A stretch of 64,000 bases of DNA from JBPCMN01 sp013695115 (GCA_051002235.1 JBPCMN010000058.1:1-64000); one strand, 5' to 3'. Shown: positions 1-8,045, counted from the first letter of the stretch. Numbers and translations: made by a program. The notes: a model not told the origin generated them from the sequence alone.

Positions 1-98
1 CACTTGTAGAACGCCTGGGTCGAGAAGCCCAGCACCCGACAGGTCAACCGCACGGGGATCCCCTCGGCGGCCAGGTCACGGACCAGCGGGAACATCAT
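1..98 (-). CDS. IS3-family transposase OrfB (DDE integrase), N-terminal fragment
   Basis: The 32 visible residues begin MMFPLVRDLAAEGIPVRL and continue to the ...FSTQAFYK segment typical of the start of IS3 OrfB, where the HTH region precedes the DDE integrase core. The ATG at 98-96 shares bases with the orfA stop (ATGA), so orfB could be read by coupling or by the programmed frameshift usual in this family. The catalytic domain lies outside the window, so activity cannot be judged. Confidence 0.75.
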   Translation of the reverse strand, partial: MMFPLVRDLAAEGIPVRLTCRVLGFSTQAFYK

Positions 99-379
99 TT
101 TGGGAGCGCATCCTTGGCGAAGTACGCGGCGGCACGCCGCAGGACCTCGTTCTCCATCTCCAGGCGACGCTTGTCACGACGCAGCGTCACCAGCTCAGAC
201 TGCTCAGCAGTGGTGAGCCCGTCGCGGATGCCGTCATCGATGTCGGCCTGGCGCATCCACCGGCGCACCGACTCGACCGAGATGTCGAAGTCGGAGGCGA
301 CTTCCGCGACGCTCAGATCACCTCGGCGGGCGACCGCGACCACGTCACGCTTGAACTCTGGCGGGAACTTCTTGGGCAT
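95..379 (-). CDS. IS3-family transposase OrfA
   Basis: This 94-residue protein has the usual OrfA layout. An N-terminal helix-turn-helix (about residues 8-43, with FPPEFKRDVVAVARRG and SVESVRRWMRQ) binds the terminal repeats. A leucine-zipper-like coiled coil follows (about 60-88, LVTLRRDKRRLEMENEVLRR) and mediates multimerisation with OrfAB. It is intact and close to the family length. Its stop overlaps the orfB start. Confidence 0.85.
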   Translation of the reverse strand: MPKKFPPEFKRDVVAVARRGDLSVAEVASDFDISVESVRRWMRQADIDDGIRDGLTTAEQSELVTLRRDKRRLEMENEVLRRAAAYFAKDALPK

Positions 380-629
380 CGGAACATCCTTCCCGAGGAG
401 CCACGCTCCACGAAAGAGATGTCAACCAAACCCGAGGCAGAGCCGATTGTTCTGGTGGGTCGAAGTTGGTTTCACTCACACGCGTGTTTGTTTACATAAG
501 CATTTTCCCACGACCGCGCGAATTAGTAAACCCCTGCGGAAGGCGCGCCCGGACGCGCGCGACACTGTTGCGGATGCGGCTGTGCAAGGGCTGTGGAGAG
601 CCCCTGAAGAACCACGTAGGAGGACCCGC

Positions 630-812
630 ATGGCAACCGACATCGAGTTCCAGGGCTTCAAGATCAACGTCACGCTCGAGCCACCAAGCATTCGTCTCGC
701 GTTCGGCAATCCCGACGAGCAAGTTGCTGTGACGCTCGACGAAGCGGTGGCGTCGGAGATCAGCGAACGGCTATTGGAAGCGGCTGCTCACCTGCGTTCA
801 GGCGGTCGGTAA
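630..812 (+). CDS. Small hypothetical protein (60 aa)
   Basis: The ATG at 630 has a strong ribosome-binding site (GTAGGAGGA, 617-625) six bases upstream, which fixes the start. The acidic product begins MATDIEFQGFKINVTLEPP and ends in a helical stretch (EISERLLEAAAHLRSGGR). I recognise no family. It has alternating beta-like character in the first half, then one amphipathic helix, and no membrane segment. It sits between the IS element and a broken glycosyltransferase, so it may be cargo or a remnant of the island. Confidence 0.55.
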   Translation: MATDIEFQGFKINVTLEPPSIRLAFGNPDEQVAVTLDEAVASEISERLLEAAAHLRSGGR

Positions 813-844
813 CTCCTCCGTAACGCTCGCGGTCGATATGTCGT

Positions 845-1411
845 GTGATTCGCTGGAACTTCCCAATGCACCCGCTTCGACACACAGCCGCCTGGGCCAG
901 GGAAAGACTGCTTGCTGGCATCGTGGCCAGCTTGATCGCGGCCGCTCTCTTCGCGGGCTGTGGGGCGTTGGTGTCGTACCTCCGATCCGACGACTCTGTG
1001 AGTGAGCCGTCTTCCACGACTACAACCGTTGCGCGTCGCGTTGAAATCCAAACGGACATGGGTGCCCTGAATGCGTCAGCCGGCGAGGAGGACTGGCAGG
1101 GTAGTGCTGACCTCGCCGTCTTTCCGTCGTGGTACGCGGAGAGCTTTGGGATTGTACTGCTGGAAGCTATGGCTGCGGGGAGTCGGTTTGCATTAGGGGG
1201 CGACAATCCTGGTTATCGGACAGTTCCTGGAGAGGCACCATTGTCCTTGGTCAATCCAAGTAAGCCGAAAATGCTCGCGTCGCGGATACTCGACGTACTC
1301 AACGGGGCTCCGGGTTTTTCCGAAGCGGGTGCGTGGCAGCGAAGCACTGTGTGGGAGTACGACATCAACAGGATTGGACCGAGTCTCCTAAAGCACTACG
1401 GCACTACCTGA
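845..1411 (+). pseudogene. Chimeric remnant: membrane-anchored N-terminus joined to a GT4 glycosyltransferase C-terminus
   Basis: The 188-codon frame starts with GTG at 845 (ATG at 866 is an alternative). Residues about 23-48 form a hydrophobic segment ending in a Cys (IVASLIAAALFAGCGALV), followed by a Ser/Thr-rich linker. From about residue 86 the sequence changes to the C-terminal end of a GT4-fold glycosyltransferase: ADLAVFPSWYAESFG, then LLEAMAAG, the E-x7-E nucleotide-sugar site. A true GT4 enzyme is about 350-400 residues and has an N-terminal Rossmann domain, which is missing here. I infer a deletion fusion of two unrelated genes; the open frame is probably fortuitous. Confidence 0.6.
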
Positions 1412-1441
1412 GGTTGGCCTGTTCGGGCGGAGTCACTCGCG

Positions 1442-1897
1442 CTAGCGAGCGCGTCGCTCGCGCACAGCATCAGCGATGCGAACGGCGGCGAGCCGTGACG
1501 ATTCGTGCTCCCAGACGCGGATCACCTTCCATCCCGCTTGTCGGAGGCGCTTCGTCGTATCGGCGTCTCGCTCTCGATTGCCGGCGATCTTGTTCGGCCA
1601 GTACCAGCCGTTGATGTCGTGTTGGCGCACTCCGTGTTTGGGACAGCCGTGCCAGAAGCAGCCGTCCACGAAGACCGCGACTCTCGCGGGGCCGAACACG
1701 ATGTCGACCCGCCGCCGCGTCCCTGGCACGATCGGCCGGTCCAGCCGATAGCGCAGCCCTCGGCGGTGTAGCTCACGCCGTAAGGCAATCTCGGGGGCGG
1801 TATCACGTTCGCGCTGCAGCTGCATGCGGCGGCGCACGCCGTCGCTGGATGCGAAGGAACCCCGCGGCCGCGCTACTCGACGAGACTGCTCAACCAT
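1442..1897 (-). CDS. vsr: Very-short-patch repair endonuclease Vsr (copy 1)
   Basis: Vsr nicks 5' of the T in T:G mismatches that arise by deamination of 5-methylcytosine, so it guards against mutation by a C5 methyltransferase. The 151-residue product has the family core: SSDGVRRRMQ, then RELHRRGLRYRL, then VDIVFGPARVAVFVDGCFWH with the catalytic Asp and the Cys/His zinc and active-site cluster, then RLRQAGWKVIRVWEHE. The start at 1897 gives the usual length and lies 25 bp inside the preceding restriction gene, so the two are translationally coupled. It is a close paralogue of the vsr copy at 4524-4973. Confidence 0.92.
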   Translation of the reverse strand: MVEQSRRVARPRGSFASSDGVRRRMQLQRERDTAPEIALRRELHRRGLRYRLDRPIVPGTRRRVDIVFGPARVAVFVDGCFWHGCPKHGVRQHDINGWYWPNKIAGNRERDADTTKRLRQAGWKVIRVWEHESSRLAAVRIADAVRERRAR

Positions 1898-2928
1898 TGT
1901 TCGAGCGAGATCAGGCGTCTGGATTCCACGAAGCCAGCCAATTCCTTCGCCGCACCGCGGCGCTGTTTGCCATAGGCCTGCAAGACCCCCTCGGGGTTGA
2001 CGTGCACCACGGCAGCGAAGAGGTGGGCGTTGGCGGATAACTCCTGGCACGCGGCCTTCAGGCGAGCCGCATCGAATTCATTCGTCACCAGTATGTGGTC
2101 AAACGGTTGGCCGGTGTTGACGCGGACGTAGGCCTCGAAGTCGGTTTTGAATTGCTCTTCGCGGTCGGCTCGCACGCTCCACTTGGAGGTCACCAGCGTT
2201 CGGTGGGTGCCGTCTGACCGCCAGATCGCCAGATCGACGCGCTTGCGCTTCTCGACCTCGCCTTGCGGGTTGAACCCAATGATCTCGCCAAGCAGCACGC
2301 GGTTGCGGACCTCGTAGCCGGCAGCTCCCGGTAGCCGGCGGATCAGTGCCGTCAAGGTGTCTTCGAAGCCCTCCCCCAGCAGATTCTTCCGCTTGTTCTC
2401 CTGGCCCAGGTAGGCCTGGACATTCTCCGCTAGTCGGCGCCACTCCTCGTCGCTTGGTTCACTGACAAGGTGTGCGCCGAGCACGTCCCGGACGACCGCC
2501 GTCAGCTCAGCGTCTTCGCCAGGCAGGGGGAAGCCACGGCCCTCGTATGGCTGCCGTTGATCGGTGGCGGCAGCAGCTCGTTGCTGCTCGGTCTTGCGGG
2601 CCAGCCCAGTGACGGCTGCCCGAAAGAGATGATCGATCGCAGCGCCCAACTCCGCGGGCTCCACACCGAATTCGCGGGACAGCCAGTCGTGAAAAGCCAG
2701 CGAACGCGCATACCAGGGCCTCCCCGGCTGGCACTTGTCAGATTCGTAGCAGTGCGCCAGTCCGGTCGTGCGATCGATCCACAGCAGCAACCGGTAGACC
2801 AGCTGCCAAGCATTCTCGGGGGTGACGGCACCGGCGGCGTCGAGGAACTCGGTGAGCAGGCGGGCCCGATTGTCAGCACCGAAGGCACGTTCGACGGCAG
2901 CGCCTGCCGACTCCCCGCCGCTAGCCAC
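1873..2928 (-). CDS. Predicted type II restriction endonuclease of the Dcm1/Vsr1 module
   Basis: The 351-residue protein lies directly between a C5 methyltransferase (9 bp upstream) and vsr, the usual place for the cognate restriction enzyme. A possible PD-(D/E)XK core is seen at about residues 230-265: KRVDLAIWRSDG (Asp) followed by LVTSKWSVRADREEQF, where T-S-K would be a variant of E-x-K. The N-terminal half is helical with no motif I know. No helicase motifs are present, so a simple type II enzyme is likelier than an ATP-dependent one. Recognition sequence cannot be predicted. Confidence 0.65.
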   Translation of the reverse strand: MASGGESAGAAVERAFGADNRARLLTEFLDAAGAVTPENAWQLVYRLLLWIDRTTGLAHCYESDKCQPGRPWYARSLAFHDWLSREFGVEPAELGAAIDHLFRAAVTGLARKTEQQRAAAATDQRQPYEGRGFPLPGEDAELTAVVRDVLGAHLVSEPSDEEWRRLAENVQAYLGQENKRKNLLGEGFEDTLTALIRRLPGAAGYEVRNRVLLGEIIGFNPQGEVEKRKRVDLAIWRSDGTHRTLVTSKWSVRADREEQFKTDFEAYVRVNTGQPFDHILVTNEFDAARLKAACQELSANAHLFAAVVHVNPEGVLQAYGKQRRGAAKELAGFVESRRLISLEQWLSSLVE

Positions 2929-2937
2929 GCCGTGAGG

Positions 2938-4233
2938 CTAGGTCAGCGACCCCAGAAGAGGACTTAGAAGATCGGCGATCGCCCGTGCCAGCAGCGGCGG
3001 CACGGCGTTGCCCACCTGCCGATAGCGAGAGTGGGCCGCGCCGCCGCTGATGCGGCCGGGCAGCTCCCCCTTCCGCGGGTCGGTCGTGAAGACGAAGCGG
3101 TCAGGGAATGACTGCAGCCGGGCGAACTCCCGCACGCTCAGACTGCGCGCGGCTCCCCAGTGGTAGACGGAGTCAGCCTTGGTGTTGAGGGTCCAGGACC
3201 AGATGTCCGGGTGCAGCCTGCGGTAGGCGTAGTAGTGGCGTCGACTGAGGCGTTGACTGCCATTGTGCGGACCCCACCGCTGCCCGGTCAGATATCGACC
3301 GCGCAGAGTCTCCTCAAGGTCCAGGTAGTTGCCGCCAGCCGGGATGCCGCGCAGTCGGAGCTTGGTGTCGGCATTGATGCGGGGCACGCCGACGTTGCTG
3401 ATCGATCCGTTCAGTCCTTCCCGCATCAGCTTCTGGAAGGCTGATTGTGGCTCACCAAAGAAGTCCACAGGCTGTTGATCCTGCCGGTTGCTCCCGGCCT
3501 TGAGAGCACTCAGGTCGCCGATGGCTTGGGTGGCCGTGACCGCGGCGTCGCACCACGGGTCGAGCAGCTGATCGAGGAGCTGCTGCGCTCGGGCCTCCTC
3601 CGCCGCGTGTGGGCTGTAGCGGATCCGCTTGCGCCCGCCACGGCGCAGACTGACAAGGCCGCTGGCGCCCGTACCCGCCAGGCGGGGCGCGTCCTCGTCC
3701 AGATCGCGGTTGATACCGATGAAGACGATCCGCTTGCGGCTCTGTGGCACCCCGAAGTCGGCGGCGTCGACCAGCGTGGCAGACACCTCGTAGGCACCGC
3801 GGCAGCGCAAGTCGGCGATGGCTTGCTCGAGGACACCCATCTGCGCCAGGCCCGGCACGTTCTCCATCACGAAAGCTCGCGGCTGCAGCTTGCGGATGAC
3901 GGCCAGGAACTCTCGATACAGGGCGTTGCGGGGGTCATCGATCAAGCGTGAGTGGTTCCGCACCTGCGAAAACGCCTGACAGGGCGGGCCGCCCACGACC
4001 ACGGTGCTGCCTCCGGCAGCCTTAAGCAGTCGGCGACGGACAGCTGGTTTCCGCAGATCGCCGCAGATGCCGGCCGCCTCGGGGAAGTTGAGTCCGTAGG
4101 TGGCGACAGCGTCGGGGTCGATGTCGATTCCGGCCACGGGCTGCCAGCCCGCCTGGCGGAAGCCCTCGGACAGGCCACCGGCGCCGCAGAACAGGTCGAT
4201 GAAGCTGGGCTGTCTTGACGTCACCGCCGGCAT
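2938..4233 (-). CDS. DNA (cytosine-5-)-methyltransferase 1
   Basis: This enzyme transfers a methyl group from SAM to C5 of cytosine. Motif I is DLFCGAGG (residues 13-20), motif IV is GGPPCQAFS (81-89, catalytic Cys85), motif VI is ENVPG (124-128), motif VIII is QSRKRIVFIG, and motif X is QVGNAVPPLLARAI near the C-terminus. The target-recognition region lies between about residues 190 and 370. At 431 residues it is full length. It is preceded at 13 bp by a ribbon-helix-helix gene and followed at 9 bp by the presumed restriction gene, then vsr. Confidence 0.93.
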   Translation of the reverse strand: MPAVTSRQPSFIDLFCGAGGLSEGFRQAGWQPVAGIDIDPDAVATYGLNFPEAAGICGDLRKPAVRRRLLKAAGGSTVVVGGPPCQAFSQVRNHSRLIDDPRNALYREFLAVIRKLQPRAFVMENVPGLAQMGVLEQAIADLRCRGAYEVSATLVDAADFGVPQSRKRIVFIGINRDLDEDAPRLAGTGASGLVSLRRGGRKRIRYSPHAAEEARAQQLLDQLLDPWCDAAVTATQAIGDLSALKAGSNRQDQQPVDFFGEPQSAFQKLMREGLNGSISNVGVPRINADTKLRLRGIPAGGNYLDLEETLRGRYLTGQRWGPHNGSQRLSRRHYYAYRRLHPDIWSWTLNTKADSVYHWGAARSLSVREFARLQSFPDRFVFTTDPRKGELPGRISGGAAHSRYRQVGNAVPPLLARAIADLLSPLLGSLT

Positions 4234-4246
4234 CGCAGTGCCCCCG

Positions 4247-4417
4247 TTATTCGGGCGTAGGCGGGGAGTGGAGGTAGCGCTCGACCGCTCGGACGATCAG
4301 ATAGTTGACGGAGACATCCCGCTCCCGGGCCTCCTCGCGGAGCTTTTCGTGAGTGCTTTCCGGGATTCTGACGGCGGTGGTGACTCGCTGTTCCTCGTAG
4401 ACCTTGGGGCGCCCCAT
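4247..4417 (-). CDS. Ribbon-helix-helix (Arc/CopG-like) DNA-binding protein, 56 aa
   Basis: This short gene reads MGRPKVYEEQRVTTAVRIPE, then STHEKLREEARERDVSVNYL, then a C-terminal IVRAVERYLHSPPTPE. The pattern of one beta-strand with alternating residues (RVTTAVRI) followed by two helices (ESTHEKLREEARERD and SVNYLIVRAVERYL) is that of CopG/Arc/MetJ repressors. The start is supported by a TAGGGT -10 hexamer six bases upstream, a leaderless layout. It ends 13 bp before methyltransferase 1, so it is probably co-transcribed with it. A role as controller of the methyltransferase-nuclease-vsr operon is an inference; an antitoxin-like role is the alternative. Confidence 0.8.
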   Translation of the reverse strand: MGRPKVYEEQRVTTAVRIPESTHEKLREEARERDVSVNYLIVRAVERYLHSPPTPE

Positions 4418-4423
4418 GCGGCG

Positions 4424-4429
4424 ACCCTA
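4424..4429 (-). promoter_or_regulatory. -10 element of the RHH-dcm1-REase-vsr1 operon
   Basis: TAGGGT on the minus strand lies six bases upstream of the ATG at 4417, so transcription would begin at or next to the start codon. No good -35 match is visible. Confidence 0.5.
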
Positions 4430-4523
4430 CAAAGCGGCCTGAGGTAAGTGGTGGATACTGCGCGTACTAGGCGCCGAAGGCAGCGCTCACGCACGACCCG
4501 ACGTAACAGCAAGGCACCGTGCG

Positions 4524-4973
4524 CTAACGCATCTCGATCGAGCGCCCCCGGCGCATACGGACCGCCGCGACAATGCGCTCAGCAGCTGCTGCGGCAACCT
4601 CATGTTCCCAAATCCGGATGACCAGCCAGCCGGCCTGCTCCAGCCTGCGAGTCGTGTCCTCATCACGCTGCCTATTTCGGTTGATCTTCGCCGGCCAGTA
4701 CCAACGATTGACGGCCGGCTCCTGATCGCCGTGTTCGGTGCACCCGTGCCAGAAGCACCCGTCGATGAACACCGCTACCTTTGCGGGACCGAACACAATG
4801 TCAGCACGACGACGAGTTCCGGGAACGACTGCACGGTGGAGCCGATAGCGCAGGCCCTGGCGGTGGAGTTCCTTGCGGACAGCGATTTCTGGCAACGTGT
4901 CTTGCCGTGGCTGTTGCTGCATGCGCCGCCGGACGGCATCGCTGGAAGCAAAGGATCCAGCAGGAGGTTTCAC
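4524..4973 (-). CDS. vsr: Very-short-patch repair endonuclease Vsr (copy 2)
   Basis: This 149-residue Vsr has the same features as copy 1: SSDAVRRRMQQQ, ADIVFGPAKVAVFIDGCFWH with the catalytic Asp and metal-binding Cys/His, and LEQAGWLVIRIWEHE. The two copies are closely similar along their length and share even the flanking GSFASSD segment. No ATG gives a sensible length; I chose the GTG at 4973, which aligns with the N-terminus of copy 1. It begins 34 bp after the end of the MORC-like ATPase gene, so it closes the module formed with methyltransferase 2. The start is less certain than the identity. Confidence 0.85.
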   Translation of the reverse strand: MKPPAGSFASSDAVRRRMQQQPRQDTLPEIAVRKELHRQGLRYRLHRAVVPGTRRRADIVFGPAKVAVFIDGCFWHGCTEHGDQEPAVNRWYWPAKINRNRQRDEDTTRRLEQAGWLVIRIWEHEVAAAAAERIVAAVRMRRGRSIEMR

Positions 4974-5007
4974 TGCAGCGCTGGAGTGGACGGCGTGCTG
5001 GCTGACC

Positions 5008-6984
5008 TCAGTCAGAGTTCCCCGCGATTGTGTCGGACTGCGCGAGAGCGCGAAGACGATCGTCGCCCGGTGCTCGTTGCAGGAGGACGTGGAAAAATTC
5101 TTGCCACTGGGCGGCGGCGTTCTCGAGTAGCACTTTCCAATCCATCGCGTACATGTTGTCGCTGCCCATCGCGTCCAGTTTGTCGATGATCTCTGGTCTG
5201 TGGGCGAGCCGATCGGCCACCAGTTGACCCGAGACGATGTCGAATCCAAGTTCAGTGTTTGCTCGAATCTTGGTGCGAAGGATACGGATGTAGCGTTCGA
5301 ATCGCTCGATGTGGTCCCAGTCGGCGTTAAGGCCTGGGCGCATGAACTCGATGACGACAAGCTCGCGCCCGCCCGCTAGGACAAGGTCAACCCGGCCTTC
5401 CCAGTCAACCTCTTTGGCCAGGCCCGACTCTTGCGCCGCCTCTTCCAACAGATGGTCGACCCGACGTTCCCTGGCGTACGTCTCCCAGCGGGGATTCACT
5501 AGCCAGGGATGACCGGCGATGTAGTCCCGCACGGCGTTCTCGAGATCCCGCTGCTCGATCCGCTCACGCAGTCCCTGGATCACAAGCAATTTGGCTCGCA
5601 CAGCTTCGGCGGCGTGCAGAGCAGTAAGAGCGTTCGCCTCGACCAGAACGGCGAGCAGTCCTGCCTCGTCGATTGCGTCCACCTTGGCGATTTCATCGAT
5701 CAGGTCCTTGAGCCGACCTTCCTCCCAGGCAACCAAAACCGCGTTGCAGACGTCGGTGAACTGATCCTGAGACATTGTGCGGACGCCCGCGATGTTCGTT
5801 AGCGCCCGTTCAACCGTCCGCCGCTCCGACGGCTGGAACTTGTCCAGGCGCTGGTCGAATGGTGCGAGCTTCTCGGCAAGCACTCTGACCTTCGATTCGG
5901 TGCGTCGAATGTTCCAAGCGCCGAGCAGCTTCCTGACGAGAGCCTGTCCCCAGTCGAGCAGCTCGGCCGCGACATCGTTCTGCCAGTCGATCCGCTGTCG
6001 TTCGGTGGCGATGACGTCGGTCGGAAGACTGTCGAGGAAATCCGCCTCGATGATCCCCGACAGGTAGGCCTGACCCGCCTGAGCGTGCAAGCCGCCTTCG
6101 AGGTTGAAGAAGAAAGGGCTCTGGGCGAGCTTTCCCTTGACGTAGACGACGAAGCCGCTTAGCTCCTCGTCCTGGATCGGCTCTGCGTAGGTGACCGCTC
6201 GCCAGCGGAGCTGGCGTCCACCACCAAGCAGTTCCACGCCGAACTCACCGTCCATGGTTAAGCCATCGGAGCGCTCTTCCGTGCTCAGGTTCAATGGGAA
6301 ACGGAACTCGACGGTGGACTCGTCCTCTTCGGGCAGCGCTTGGCCGTCCACGGTTACCGTGAAGTCCTCGGCCCGCTCGCGCAAGCGGAAGCGGCGAGCC
6401 ATACTCCTTCTGAACTGCTCCGCGGGCGGACGACGACGCAGCTTCAGCCGCTTCAACGCCAAGCGAGTGCCGTGGCCCTTCGAGCGAGCCGCGTCCGGCG
6501 CCTCATGCTTGACGACCGGTATCTCGAATGGGGTCGTCTCTACGTAGGCCTTGCCTTCACCGCGCAGTCGCAACAGGTCCAACTCGAACACCGTGTGTTC
6601 GCCAGTCTCGCGGCTGATCGTGTCGATCTCGATGAGTCCGGCGATCCCAAAACCTGCGAACTTTCCGATCCCCTTCCGTCCGAGAACGCGCCGTCCACCA
6701 GCCGACTGCTGGTCAACATCAGTCCCTCGCCGGTTGTAACCCACCTCCAGGAACCGTTGCTGGCATTGCTCAAGAGTCATCCCGTCGCCGTCGTCAGCGA
6801 TCGTTATTACAGCACTCTCGTTGATTGGCCCGCTCGGCAGCTGGATCTCAACCTGGGTTGCATCTGCGTCCCATGCGTTTGCGATCAGCTCGGCGACCGC
6901 TGCCACGGGGCTCTGGTACATCTGGATGCCGAGGTGGTCGATGATGCGCCCGTGAAAGCGCATCTGCAGTCGCGCGTCGCTCAT
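5008..6984 (-). CDS. MORC/MutL-like GHKL ATPase with C-terminal nuclease-like domain
   Basis: The N-terminal GHKL ATPase domain has the N box AELIANAWDADAT (about residues 31-43), the G1 box DDGDGMT (about 65-71) and the G2 box GRKGIGKFAGFG (about 102-113). Such ATPases encoded beside C5 methyltransferases and Vsr are known as the prokaryotic relatives of eukaryotic MORC proteins. Residues about 500-600 resemble a PD-(D/E)XK fold: GRVDLVLAGGRELVVIEFMRPG has the Asp and the Glu, but Met stands where Lys is expected. The ATG overlaps the end of methyltransferase 2 by four bases. It may act as an ATP-driven DNA-sensing or restriction effector; that role is inferred from context. Confidence 0.8.
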   Translation of the reverse strand: MSDARLQMRFHGRIIDHLGIQMYQSPVAAVAELIANAWDADATQVEIQLPSGPINESAVITIADDGDGMTLEQCQQRFLEVGYNRRGTDVDQQSAGGRRVLGRKGIGKFAGFGIAGLIEIDTISRETGEHTVFELDLLRLRGEGKAYVETTPFEIPVVKHEAPDAARSKGHGTRLALKRLKLRRRPPAEQFRRSMARRFRLRERAEDFTVTVDGQALPEEDESTVEFRFPLNLSTEERSDGLTMDGEFGVELLGGGRQLRWRAVTYAEPIQDEELSGFVVYVKGKLAQSPFFFNLEGGLHAQAGQAYLSGIIEADFLDSLPTDVIATERQRIDWQNDVAAELLDWGQALVRKLLGAWNIRRTESKVRVLAEKLAPFDQRLDKFQPSERRTVERALTNIAGVRTMSQDQFTDVCNAVLVAWEEGRLKDLIDEIAKVDAIDEAGLLAVLVEANALTALHAAEAVRAKLLVIQGLRERIEQRDLENAVRDYIAGHPWLVNPRWETYARERRVDHLLEEAAQESGLAKEVDWEGRVDLVLAGGRELVVIEFMRPGLNADWDHIERFERYIRILRTKIRANTELGFDIVSGQLVADRLAHRPEIIDKLDAMGSDNMYAMDWKVLLENAAAQWQEFFHVLLQRAPGDDRLRALAQSDTIAGNSD

Positions 6985-8045
6985 CCTGTGGCTTCGACTA
7001 ACTCAAGGGTCGCCGCGCAAATTCCTTCGGCCATCGGAGCAGGCACGGCGTTGCCGATCTGCCGCTCTACGGAGTCATAGCCACCGACAAAGTTGTAGTC
7101 GGATGGGAACGATTGGAGTACGGCAGCTTCTCGAAGGGTGATTCCGCGGTCGGCGGTTGGATGCACGAACTGACCGCATGCTGGCGTGGTGCAACGCGTC
7201 GTCAGCGTCGGTGCTGGCTGGTCCGCACACATTCGGGAGTACGGCCCAAAGGCTGCGGTCCGCGTCAGTGCCTTGTGGCACGACAGTACGAGTTCGTCTG
7301 GCAGATCAAAGCGGCTACCGCCAACGGGCACTGCCCTGATGCGTTGCAGCGTTGTGGCTCGACTCTTGCGATGCCGATTGAGCTGGTCGTCTTGAGAGCT
7401 GACAAGCCGCTGGAACGCATGGCCCACGGTTGTGTAGTCCGTGACAGATGTGGGCTTCCTGGGGAGCGAACCGGGGAGTTCTGATTGGGCCTTACTCCGA
7501 ACTCCGACTACGACATGCCGACGACGTCGTTGCGGCACGCCGAACTCGACCGCGTCGACAAGGTACGTGCGGACGCCATAGCCAATGGCGCGGGCTTGGC
7601 GAAGTACGCGTCGCAGTCGATCGTCGTGCCGGATGCCAGGGACGTTCTCGAAAACGAAGGAAGCTGGCCGCCACGCGCTGATGAAGCGCCAAGTCTCAAG
7701 TACGAGGTCGTTGCGCTCATCGTCGAGGGCTGAGTGACCCAGCGTTGAGAACCCTTGGCAAGGGGCACAGGCCTTGAGCAGGGCAAGCTGCCCGCGTCCG
7801 AAGGCCGCTTCCTCCGCAAGTGGTGCAGGATCGACGGTGCAGATATCGCCCTCCATGAGATGGACTTCGGGATGGTTCGCCCGATATGTGGCGCACGCGT
7901 CCCGATCGATTTCGACAGCTGCCACGACACGAAGCCCGGCTCGCTCCATTCCCAGAGTCGCACCGCCGGCCCCGGCGAAGAGGTCCACTGCGAGCGGCTG
8001 AGACTGGCGCTCTTCAGCAGGCGCTCGGAAAGCAGACCGCCCCAT
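6981..8045 (-). CDS. DNA (cytosine-5-)-methyltransferase 2
   Basis: This 354-residue C5 methyltransferase is the first gene of the ATPase/vsr2 module. Motif I is DLFAGAGGATLGM (residues 21-33), motif IV is the slightly divergent KACAPCQGFS (91-100, catalytic Cys96, in place of GGPPCQ), motif VI is ENVPG (133-137), motif VIII is PQRRRRHVVVG, and motif X is RQIGNAVPAPMAEGI. The target-recognition domain differs from that of methyltransferase 1, so the two probably modify different sites. A TAGGCT hexamer lies eight bases upstream of the ATG (8054-8059, minus strand), again a leaderless layout. Confidence 0.92.
   Translation of the reverse strand: MGRSAFRAPAEERQSQPLAVDLFAGAGGATLGMERAGLRVVAAVEIDRDACATYRANHPEVHLMEGDICTVDPAPLAEEAAFGRGQLALLKACAPCQGFSTLGHSALDDERNDLVLETWRFISAWRPASFVFENVPGIRHDDRLRRVLRQARAIGYGVRTYLVDAVEFGVPQRRRRHVVVGVRSKAQSELPGSLPRKPTSVTDYTTVGHAFQRLVSSQDDQLNRHRKSRATTLQRIRAVPVGGSRFDLPDELVLSCHKALTRTAAFGPYSRMCADQPAPTLTTRCTTPACGQFVHPTADRGITLREAAVLQSFPSDYNFVGGYDSVERQIGNAVPAPMAEGICAATLELVEATG

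Larger units (their letters stand above)
1..480 (-). mobile_element. IS3-family insertion sequence, 5' part only
   Basis: This is the promoter-proximal end of an IS3-type element transcribed leftward; it runs off the left edge. It contains a complete orfA and the first 32 codons of orfB. Reading leftward, the sequence upstream of orfA begins TGTGAGTGAAACC at 480, which fits the TG...CA ends of this family. I place the outer end near 480 by inference only, because the other inverted repeat lies outside the window. Confidence 0.55.

Noticed and set aside
574..732. A possible short zinc-ribbon start (MRLCKGCGEPLKNHVGG)
   Set aside because: The C-x2-C pair is suggestive, but the frame becomes Ser/Arg-rich shadow of the 60-residue gene at 630, which has the better ribosome-binding site.
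1425..1475. GC-rich inverted repeats around the end of vsr copy 1 as a terminator
   Set aside because: The palindromic character comes from Arg-codon repeats at the C-terminus, and no T-run follows in the direction of transcription.
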